Positions 1 through 5,286 of a stretch of DNA of 10,428 nt are shown one piece after another. Numbering within the stretch: the first letter of the stretch is position 1; each line of letters begins with the position of its first letter. The notes under the pieces are model-generated. The model was not told the DNA's origin. It was given only the letters and a program-made list of their open reading frames with translations, and ran no database searches. A program made the position numbers and the translations under genes. Source of the DNA: Rickettsiales bacterium (lineage in GTDB: Bacteria > Pseudomonadota > Alphaproteobacteria > Rs-D84); NCBI GenBank assembly GCA_031259365.1, contig JAIRLP010000016.1, positions 1 to 10,428 on the forward strand, read 5' to 3'.

Positions 1-97
1 CGCATGCTTAATATTATACACGACCATGGGAACATAGCAAGAAGCCCATGCAAAGAAATATTTTTCATATAAAGATACATATGATAGAATCCACGTC

Positions 98-433
98 ATG
101 AAAAACAAAGCCATTAACATAAGCCTTATTGCAAGTTTGTTACCACACCTGTTTTGTTGTGTGTTGCCAATTGCATTATCAATCATCAGCCTGATCACAC
201 CAGAAGCCGCCCATTTTCACGTCATCCCGCATTATTTGGAACCTTGGTTGTTTGTATTTTCAGCTGCCATGTTGGGGCTGTCTTGGTATCTGGTTTTACG
301 CGATTGTCATTGCGGTTGTGATTCTTGTGGTGCACCACGGGGTCATCGGATCCAGAAAATCATCTTGGGTTGCGTCACTGGGATATTTGTACTTGGTCTG
401 GTATTACATTTTATGGGTCATCATCACCATTAA
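98..433 (+). CDS. Small Cys/His-rich membrane protein, MerC/MerT-like
   Basis: A 111-residue polytopic inner-membrane protein with three likely membrane segments, at about residues 8-33, 47-68 and 87-106. Potential metal ligands are plentiful: a Cys-Cys pair (C20, C21) followed by Leu-Pro in the first helix, a C-H-C-G-C-D-S-C cluster at residues 70-77 between helices 2 and 3, and a four-His C-terminus (108-111). A Cys pair followed by Pro in the first helix is typical of small mercury/heavy-metal membrane proteins (MerT, MerC). I infer metal handling or sensing, with low certainty about the exact family. The only in-frame ATG is used; no clear Shine-Dalgarno precedes it (GATAGAATCCACGTC lies upstream). 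It is followed at once by an intrinsic terminator shared with the convergent gene. His4 is encoded, not a vector tag, because the neighbouring DNA is ordinary chromosome. Confidence 0.75.
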   Translation: MKNKAINISLIASLLPHLFCCVLPIALSIISLITPEAAHFHVIPHYLEPWLFVFSAAMLGLSWYLVLRDCHCGCDSCGAPRGHRIQKIILGCVTGIFVLGLVLHFMGHHHH

Positions 434-465
434 AAAAGAAGCACTGAAAAAGTGCTTCTTTTTTT
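432..465 (+). terminator. Intrinsic terminator shared by two convergent genes
   Basis: The stem GAAGCACT/AGTGCTTC (438-445 with 451-458) has the loop GAAAA. It is flanked by A6 on the left and T7 on the right, so it can act in both directions. It ends the small membrane protein gene on the plus strand and the beta-barrel gene on the minus strand. Confidence 0.9.
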
Positions 466-495
466 GAACAACAAATAATGTGTGATTTGTTTTGC

Positions 496-1048
496 CTAGA
501 ACTTATATCTTAGTCCCAATGTGTATTCATTAGATACCAGATCCCTTTTTCCATGCGCCATCTTGCAATTATCTACAATCAGGTATCTGTATGTAAAGTC
601 GGCAGACAAATTGTCTGTGATATCATATGAAAGTCCTGCCATTGGACCAAAAACAAAGTCTAGTCTTTTTCCCGCGCTGTTCCAGTTTATTATGTGAAAA
701 ACCAGCACTGCCACCCACGAATGGTTTAATACGATAACCCAAATCAATATCATACATCAAATTGAACGTCAGGTTATAACCGTCCATTTTCTTGTCATGA
801 TTTTTAAATTGGGTACGTGTCAAAGCTTCGATTTCACCACGCAATCCACCGTTTTGCACACCAGCTGCGACCGAGAATGTTCCCAAGTCATCGCCAAACT
901 TTGTTCTGCCAAACATTTCACCCATCGACGTTGCAGCATAACCCGCACGACCAGCCACATAAAAATTACTGTCTGTGTATGCCATCGCTGGGGCTGAAAA
1001 CATTCCGACTGTTGTAAGAACCAGAACAGGTAATACCAGTTTCTTCAT
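496..1048 (-). pseudogene. Outer-membrane beta-barrel protein with a single frameshift
   Basis: The reading frame starts at 1048 with a clear signal peptide (MKKLVLPVLVLTTVGM..., predicted cleavage after A-M-A at residue 23) and alternating barrel-like strands (NFYVAGRAGYAAT, YDIDLGYRIKPFVGGSAGF). That frame stops at 623. The homologous continuation (RLDFVFGPMAGLSYDI...YTLGLRYKF) lies in another frame and ends at 496 with a terminal Phe, the usual barrel-assembly signal. Removing one base from the GGGAAAAA run (minus strand, 666-673) joins the two parts into a 183-residue protein, a normal size for OmpA-like/opacity-type 8-stranded barrels (PF13505-like). A strong Shine-Dalgarno (AGGAGA) lies about 6 nt before the ATG. 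Either the gene is newly inactivated or phase-variable, or the extra base is a sequencing error in a homopolymer. The protein would sit in the outer membrane; its ligand is unknown. Confidence 0.8.
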
Positions 1049-1093
1049 GACGCTCTCCTTTTCTTTGATTATTTTTATAAGGAATTAATTCTT

Positions 1094-1154
1094 TCCCTAT
1101 GGATACTAAATAATTAAAATTTTTAACGATTTCAACTCCTTATGGAAACTAAAT
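1094..1154. repeat. Two 18-bp direct repeats flanking the promoter
   Basis: TCCCTATGGATACTAAAT (1094-1111) and TCCTTATGGAAACTAAAT (1137-1154) match at 16 of 18 positions and lie exactly 43 bp apart, about four helical turns. One covers the -10 and the other lies directly upstream of the -35 of the minus-strand barrel promoter. They fit a pair of binding sites for a transcription factor. Two copies are too few, and the gap too short, for a CRISPR array. Confidence 0.5.
1107..1135 (-). promoter_or_regulatory. Promoter of the beta-barrel gene
   Basis: On the minus strand, TTGAAA (1130-1135) is separated by 17 bp from TATTTA (1107-1112). Transcription would start near 1100, giving a leader of about 50 nt before the AGGAGA ribosome site. 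The -10 overlaps one copy of an 18-bp repeat, and the other copy abuts the -35. Confidence 0.55.
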
Positions 1155-1272
1155 TTCGTCAAATATTCGAAACCTTTTTCTTATAGATCGGAATTATATC
1201 CTATTAACTATATATTCTGTAATCTGCTAGAATCACTGTACGGCATAAGAACTATATAAGTAAAAACACCGG

Positions 1273-1301
1273 AAACACCTAAGTTTACTTGGGTGTTTTT
1301 T
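1273..1301 (+). terminator. Intrinsic terminator with no gene in front of it
   Basis: AAACACCTAAG (1273-1283) pairs with CTTGGGTGTTT (1288-1298), 11 bp including one G-U pair. The loop is TTTA and a T6 run follows. The T-run is on the plus strand only. The nearest plus-strand gene upstream ends at 433 and already has its own terminator, so this one may end a small RNA. Confidence 0.75.
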
Positions 1302-1406
1302 CTCATAAAATTTTTGTGTATAATATATCTCAAACAAATATCATTTGAAAAATATATTTTTAATACTAGCTTTATCTAAACGACGTAAAATAAAAGGCAG
1401 AAAAAA

Positions 1407-1901
1407 ATGAACAAAATCACAAAAACAGATACGGGCTGCTGTCCACCTTTTAACCCAAGATTGTGGGACAATAAAACAGTCACCTGGAAAAATAAATTAT
1501 TTATCAAAGACAAAGTTAGAACATTCTTTTATATGCCTTTGAATATCAATTGTGTCATGAAACGCTTGTTCAAGACGGCCATGGCAGCTGGTGCCCAATT
1601 CCAAGACAACATGGTTTTATCAGATCATACATCGAAATGGAACATGGATGTCTATGTCGCCGTTAATAAAAAAATCAAGGGTCTGCAAAATGTGACGCTG
1701 TCTGGAAAATATTACACCCGCGTATACGAAGGTCCACACGAAGACACAAAAATTTGGGCCCAAGATTTCGAAAAACATATGAAAAGAAAAAAATTAAAAT
1801 ACAGCCATTTATACATGTGGTATACGACTTGTTATACATGTGGTATACGACTTGCCCAAGTTGCGCCAAAGAATACAATAAGAATTATGTTGTGTGGATA
1901 G
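1407..1901 (+). CDS. GyrI-like 'hydrolase' family protein with frameshifted C-terminus
   Basis: A 164-residue soluble protein. The first ~140 residues (MNKITKTDTGCCPPFNPRLWD..., FIKDKVRTFFYMPLNI, LSDHTSKWNMDVYVAV, VTLSGKYYTRVYEGP) fit a family that databases usually label 'hydrolase', of the small-molecule-binding GyrI-like type, from memory. No activity is established. Family members end in a tail resembling YTTCPxCAKxYxKNYVV. Here the tail reads YTTCYTCGIRLAQ..., because an exact 23-bp unit is duplicated (1809-1831, 1832-1854). Removing one unit restores CPSCAKEYNKNYVVWIA and a TAA stop at 1913-1915, giving 161 residues. As written, the protein loses the CPSC motif and ends at a TAG (1899-1901), probably with reduced function. 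The ribosome site is weak (AAAGGCAG). A TATAAT at 1319-1324 may be the -10. The gene is monocistronic, with a terminator at 1938-1972. Confidence 0.75.
   Translation: MNKITKTDTGCCPPFNPRLWDNKTVTWKNKLFIKDKVRTFFYMPLNINCVMKRLFKTAMAAGAQFQDNMVLSDHTSKWNMDVYVAVNKKIKGLQNVTLSGKYYTRVYEGPHEDTKIWAQDFEKHMKRKKLKYSHLYMWYTTCYTCGIRLAQVAPKNTIRIMLCG
1809..1854 (+). repeat. Exact 23-bp tandem duplication inside a gene
   Basis: Positions 1809-1831 and 1832-1854 are identical (each begins TTATACATGTGG and ends ACGACTTG). Because 23 is not a multiple of three, the duplication shifts the reading frame of the host gene. Both copies contain the short palindromes ACATGT and GTATAC, which may favour replication slippage. 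Confidence 0.95.
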
Positions 1902-1937
1902 CCAAATTGGATTAAAAAACAACTTTTTTGATAAAAA

Positions 1938-1972
1938 TAAAATACGCCGTTTCCCTTGAAATGGCGTGTTTT
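1938..1972 (+). terminator. Intrinsic terminator after the 'hydrolase' gene
   Basis: ACGCCGTTTC pairs with GAAATGGCGT (one G-U pair) around a CCTT loop. The stem is extended by flanking AAAA/TTTT. It lies just past the ancestral TAA stop at 1913-1915 and could work in either direction. Confidence 0.85.
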
Positions 1973-2036
1973 CAATCCTATATAATCAGAGAAAAGAATA
2001 TGTTATTATCCTGCTTGTAAACAAAAGGGGGATATA

Positions 2037-2204
2037 ATGCCACTTAAACAAGGATGCAGTAAAAAAACTATTTCTGAAAATATACGCACCGAAATCAAGG
2101 CAGGCAAGCCACAAAAGCAAGCCATAGCCATCGCTTTATCAGTTGCCCGTAAGAATGGCAATAAATGTAAGATTGCACCAAAACCAGCGCCGAAAAAGAA
2201 ATAG
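2037..2204 (+). CDS. 55-residue basic protein, DUF6496-like
   Basis: A short gene encoding MPLKQGCSKKTISENIRTE..., then KAGKPQKQAIAIALSVARK and a Lys/Pro tail ending PAPKKK. The pattern 'MPLKxGxSxxTIxxNIxxE...GKPQKQAxAIALxxAR' is shared by many small proteins in phage and bacterial genomes (the DUF6496 type, from memory). Their function is unknown; nucleic-acid binding is only suggested by the charge. A strong purine-rich ribosome site (AAAAGGGGG) ends about 6 nt before the ATG. A possible promoter is TTGAAA (1956-1961), 19 bp, TATAAT (1981-1986), overlapping the previous terminator. The 45-nt gap to the next gene suggests co-transcription with it. Confidence 0.8.
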   Translation: MPLKQGCSKKTISENIRTEIKAGKPQKQAIAIALSVARKNGNKCKIAPKPAPKKK

Positions 2205-2249
2205 AATACAATCCCATTTGAATCTTAACCCTTAATACAGGAGGCTCTA

Positions 2250-2822
2250 ATGGTAAAAAAACTAAAAACCAACCCCTTTGGCAAGGCATTTACAAAACAT
2301 GCCAATTCCCTGATAACCGAAGGCGTTCTTCTGCTGATCCTGTCTGTACTGATGCTGCTTAGCCCAACTACTACATTGTTCTTCTTGGTGACAACCCTGG
2401 GCGTGGCATTTACAGTATTTGGAATATATTATTTTACCAAATCCTTGTTGTCCAGAGATCCCGGCAGGTCCAAATTTTTGGACATCATATTCAGTTTGAT
2501 GCCACTGGGACTGGGTATCATTTTGATATTATTCCCACAGTTGTCATTCACCGTATTCGTCACACTAATTGCTGCAATATTCCTGGTTCGATCAATCTAT
2601 TTCTTTATCATGTCCATTGATATGATAAACGCAGATTCTTTTGTCGGCATATTAGGAATCTTCGTATCACTGGTATCATTGTTATTGGCAGGTGTAATTA
2701 TTATCTATCCAATCACTGCTGCATATGCAATAACACTTTATGTCGCAATATCACTGCTGTTTTATGCGATATCAGATATCGTAATTGGATACAGAATCAA
2801 AAAAATCAAAAATCGGGTGTAA
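2250..2822 (+). CDS. HdeD/DUF308-family six-helix membrane protein
   Basis: A 190-residue hydrophobic protein with six likely membrane helices, near residues 22-38, 43-65, 78-96, 99-119, 130-153 and 157-179. Short loops separate them and the C-terminal tail is basic (YRIKKIKNRV). The three-pair arrangement, with motifs such as GVLLLILSVLMLLSP and LGLGIILILFPQLS, is typical of the HdeD/DUF308 family, linked in E. coli to acid resistance at high cell density. That role is not shown here. An ideal AGGAGG (2239-2244) precedes the ATG, so the start is secure. It probably shares a transcript with the 55-residue gene upstream. No terminator with a T-run follows, only an imperfect hairpin at 2849-2893. 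Confidence 0.85.
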   Translation: MVKKLKTNPFGKAFTKHANSLITEGVLLLILSVLMLLSPTTTLFFLVTTLGVAFTVFGIYYFTKSLLSRDPGRSKFLDIIFSLMPLGLGIILILFPQLSFTVFVTLIAAIFLVRSIYFFIMSIDMINADSFVGILGIFVSLVSLLLAGVIIIYPITAAYAITLYVAISLLFYAISDIVIGYRIKKIKNRV

Positions 2823-2848
2823 TAAAAAGAATAATACAGGTACGAAGT

Positions 2849-2893
2849 GTTTGATGTCGGGAATGTACATATGGTACATGACCAGAATCAAAC
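2849..2893. repeat. Long imperfect inverted repeat between two genes
   Basis: GTTTGAT (2849-2855) pairs with ATCAAAC (2887-2893), then a 3x3 internal loop, GG/CC, a tandem G-A mismatch, and ATGTAC/GTACAT (2863-2868 with 2874-2879) around ATATG. No T-run follows, so it is not a standard terminator. It sits just upstream of the nitroreductase promoter and may be a repeat element or protein-binding site. Confidence 0.55.
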
Positions 2894-2927
2894 GCCAGTA
2901 GATGTGTTATTCCTTTAATTTATTTAA

Positions 2928-2956
2928 TTACAAATTAGATAATTTTCCCATATAAT
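2928..2956 (+). promoter_or_regulatory. Promoter of the nitroreductase-galE-ycgN cluster
   Basis: TTACAA (2928-2933) is separated by 17 bp from a perfect TATAAT (2951-2956). Transcription would start near 2963, about 20 nt before the ATG at 2984. The ribosome site AAGGGA is at 2973-2978. Confidence 0.75.
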
Positions 2957-2983
2957 AGCTGCGGATAAGATTAAGGGATAAAC

Positions 2984-3565
2984 ATGCAACAGAACGCAGA
3001 AGTTCTTTTTGATATTTTAAAACAACGTCATTCCACACGAAACTTTTCCAATCAGATAATAGACCGCGAAGATATTAAAAAAATTACCGAAGCCGCCCGT
3101 CTGGCCCCTTTTGGTGACGCCACAGGTTTTACACGTGAAGAATGTCGAAAAATATTTGTTATAGCACCAGATGCAAAAAACCGTGCAATAATCATAACTG
3201 AATTACGCAAAGTTATGAAAAAGAATGCACGTGTTTTAGGATTCTTAAGTTTATTCAGTTCTAAATTTAAATCATTTCATAAACGCGTCAAAAATTTTGC
3301 TGACAATGGAATTCCTGCATTGACCAAAAATACTTATTGGATTTTGATTGCAGAAAAAAAGGGATTCCCACCGGTCGCAAAACAATCTATGGCGCATGCC
3401 TTGCAGAACATGTGGTTGGCCGCAACCGCAATGGGATATGGATTTCAGATGTTGTCTGCTTCGACAATGCTGACAAAATCACCAACCGTTATGCATATTT
3501 TTAATATTTATGCAGGCGAATATGAAATTGATGGATGTGTGGTTGGAATTAAGGTCAGGACTTAA
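2984..3565 (+). CDS. Nitroreductase-family flavoprotein
   Basis: A 193-residue cytosolic protein of the nitroreductase fold (FMN-dependent NAD(P)H oxidoreductases acting on nitro compounds, quinones or flavins). The N-terminal FMN-phosphate motif reads RHSTRNFSNQ (residues 15-24), followed by EDIKKITEAARLAPFG. The second signature is HALQNMWLAATAMGYGFQML, the helix that packs on the flavin and dimer interface. The usual 'SxxNxQPxxF' stretch after the AP motif is not recognisable (here GDATGFTREECRKIFVI), so substrate and even flavin geometry may differ. It is the first gene of a probable three-gene operon, with galE starting 20 nt downstream. The start is fixed by AAGGGA and a consensus promoter directly upstream. 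Its substrate cannot be read from the sequence. Confidence 0.85.
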   Translation: MQQNAEVLFDILKQRHSTRNFSNQIIDREDIKKITEAARLAPFGDATGFTREECRKIFVIAPDAKNRAIIITELRKVMKKNARVLGFLSLFSSKFKSFHKRVKNFADNGIPALTKNTYWILIAEKKGFPPVAKQSMAHALQNMWLAATAMGYGFQMLSASTMLTKSPTVMHIFNIYAGEYEIDGCVVGIKVRT

Positions 3566-3585
3566 TAAAATATAAAGGAATCATC

Positions 3586-4623
3586 ATGACCAAAACACTT
3601 GAAACAATTATGGTTACTGGCGGAATTGGATATATCGGTTCGCATACAGTTGTCGCCCTTCAAGAATCTGGATTTAATGTTGTTATTGTTGATAATCTGT
3701 CCAACGCTGCGATAACCGTTTTGGATGGAATCGAAAGTATTACAGGCGTTCGCCCTGCTTTTGAACTTGTCGATTGCACAGATCTATCTGCAATGCGGAA
3801 TGTATTTATCAAACATAAAAACATTAATGGCATCATTCACTTTGCCGCATTAAAAGCAGTCGGGGAATCCATCCAGCAACCAATCAAATATTATCGTAAC
3901 AATATTGGATCTTTGTTAAACATTTTGGAAATGATGTCCGAATTTAATGTTCCAAACATTGTATTTTCTTCCAGTGCAACTGTATATGGTGATCCAGATG
4001 TATCCACTGTGACAGAACAAACGCCATTAAAGGCCGCAATGTCACCATATGGAAATACCAAAGTTATTGGGGAAAGCATTATCCGCGACACGGCACATGC
4101 AAATCAGAACATCCATGCAATCCTGTTACGCTATTTCAATCCTATTGGGGCGCATCCTTCGGCCAAGATCGGTGAATTACCATCAGGTGTTCCAAACAAC
4201 TTGTTGCCATATATTACCCAAACAGCTGCAGGCATTCGCGAAAGATTAAGCGTCTTTGGTAATGATTACGACACACCAGATGGCTTTTGTGTGCGTGATT
4301 ATATCGACGTTAATGATTTGGCTGCGGCCCACGTTGTCGCGATCAAGCGTATGATTGATAAACAACAAAAAGAACAAACCGAAGTATTTAATCTGGGAAC
4401 AGGCAAAGGCGTTTCAGTTATGGAATTAATCTTGGCTTTTGAACGTGCAACAGGCATCAAATTGAATTACACAATCGCAGATCGTCGTCCTGGTGACATC
4501 GCTGCTATTTGGGCCGATGTCTCATTGGCCAATAATGAATTAGGTTGGAAATCAGTTAAAACATTGGATGAAACTTTGTTATCGTCCTGGTTATGGCAAA
4601 AGAACACCTCTGGAATTGCATAG
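3586..4623 (+). CDS. galE: UDP-glucose 4-epimerase
   Basis: A 345-residue NAD-dependent short-chain dehydrogenase/reductase that interconverts UDP-glucose and UDP-galactose (or the N-acetyl forms), feeding the Leloir pathway and surface-polysaccharide synthesis. The NAD motif is TGGIGYIGSH (residues 11-20), with Ile where most enzymes have Ala, keeping the GxxGxxG spacing. The catalytic serine lies in FSSSATVYG (127-135), and the Tyr-x3-Lys pair in SPYGNTK is Y155 and K159. FNPIGAH (184-190) and DYIDVNDLAAAH are family hallmarks of GalE rather than dTDP-glucose dehydratases. Length is close to the usual 338. I take the start at 3586 because AAAGGA lies 7 nt upstream; Met9 is a possible alternative that would match shorter homologues. 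The gene downstream begins one base after its stop, implying translational coupling. Confidence 0.95.
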   Translation: MTKTLETIMVTGGIGYIGSHTVVALQESGFNVVIVDNLSNAAITVLDGIESITGVRPAFELVDCTDLSAMRNVFIKHKNINGIIHFAALKAVGESIQQPIKYYRNNIGSLLNILEMMSEFNVPNIVFSSSATVYGDPDVSTVTEQTPLKAAMSPYGNTKVIGESIIRDTAHANQNIHAILLRYFNPIGAHPSAKIGELPSGVPNNLLPYITQTAAGIRERLSVFGNDYDTPDGFCVRDYIDVNDLAAAHVVAIKRMIDKQQKEQTEVFNLGTGKGVSVMELILAFERATGIKLNYTIADRRPGDIAAIWADVSLANNELGWKSVKTLDETLLSSWLWQKNTSGIA

Positions 4624-4624
4624 T

Positions 4625-5158
4625 ATGTTGGATATTAATCAAATCAAAAAGAATATTGATGAATTGAACAAGTTATCACCCCAGGCTTGGGATAAAATCT
4701 GCAAAAATTGCGGGCTGTGTTGCTTGGCCAAGGTGGAAGATGACAACCAACTGTATTATTCAAACTATACTTGTCAGCATTTTGATTTGAAAACCAGAAA
4801 ATGTAATTGCTATCGTCAAAGATTAACAAATTCGAATTGCCAAAAATTGACTATGAAGCATATCATTGATGGTAAATTAATACCAGATAACTGTGCGTAT
4901 GTTGAAAAAATTTTTGGAAAAGCAAAATACCAAACCATATTGGATTGGTCAAAAATTCAAAACATTGATTGCACAAAAGATGAAAACATTCCAAAAATCA
5001 CATCAAATATTATTCCATCTTCTGTTTTTTGGTCCGCCCGTTACAACTTTCAAAATTCAGTACTTCCGGGGATCACAGAAACAAAATCACTTATCCGACA
5101 ATACATGTCAGATATAAATAATTTACATCAAAATAATATCAAACTGATTGTGACATGA
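4625..5158 (+). CDS. YcgN/UPF0260-type CxxCxxCC zinc/iron-binding protein
   Basis: A 177-residue soluble protein. The motif CKNCGLCC (C26, C29, C32, C33) followed by LAKVEDD and YYSNYTCQHFD...RKCNCY...NC (C50, C60, C62, C72) matches the order of the YcgN/UPF0260 family (CDGCGKCCLHKxED, YTNxACR, CRCxxYxxR, xDC) within the YkgJ CxxCxxCC superfamily. These proteins are thought to bind a metal ion or Fe-S cluster; no precise activity is agreed. The C-terminus (about residue 100 on) is longer than in the ~150-residue E. coli protein and I do not recognise it. An ATG at 4568 is in the same frame but lies inside galE; 4625 is preferred because the family's N-terminal helix begins there, one base after the galE stop. 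No good ribosome site is present, consistent with coupling to galE. Confidence 0.8.
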   Translation: MLDINQIKKNIDELNKLSPQAWDKICKNCGLCCLAKVEDDNQLYYSNYTCQHFDLKTRKCNCYRQRLTNSNCQKLTMKHIIDGKLIPDNCAYVEKIFGKAKYQTILDWSKIQNIDCTKDENIPKITSNIIPSSVFWSARYNFQNSVLPGITETKSLIRQYMSDINNLHQNNIKLIVT

Positions 5159-5229
5159 AATCACTTTATTTTCCCAGTTAACAAACATATTTATCCCCCC
5201 GCAGAAAAGCACTTTTTCCAATTTTTCAT

Positions 5230-5258
5230 TTGCCCAGAATTGCGGCGTATGATATAAT
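5230..5258 (+). promoter_or_regulatory. Extended -10 promoter of the Cys-rich exported protein gene
   Basis: TTGCCC (5230-5235), 17 bp, then TGA-TATAAT (5250-5258), an extended -10 with a perfect hexamer. Transcription would start near 5265, and AGAAGGGA (5270-5277) serves the ATG at 5287. An in-frame TTG at 5230 therefore coincides with the -35 and should not be taken as the start codon. Confidence 0.75.
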
Positions 5259-5286
5259 GGGGCATAATGAAGAAGGGATTTCTTAT

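Noticed and set aside
666..673. Programmed ribosomal frameshifting in the barrel gene
   Set aside because: The required shift is +1, and GGG-AAA-AAG does not form a standard slippery heptamer in the zero frame; no stimulatory structure is visible.
1094..1154. Possible CRISPR remnant (two repeats with a 25-nt gap)
   Set aside because: Only two imperfect copies, a short spacer and no cas gene; their placement around a promoter fits regulation better.
4568..4624. Start of the YcgN-like gene inside galE
   Set aside because: The extra 19 residues are galE read in another frame; the family N-terminus begins at 4625.
5230..5286. TTG start 19 codons upstream of the exported protein
   Set aside because: This TTG forms the -35 box of a good promoter, and the signal peptide begins at the ATG at 5287 with its own ribosome site.
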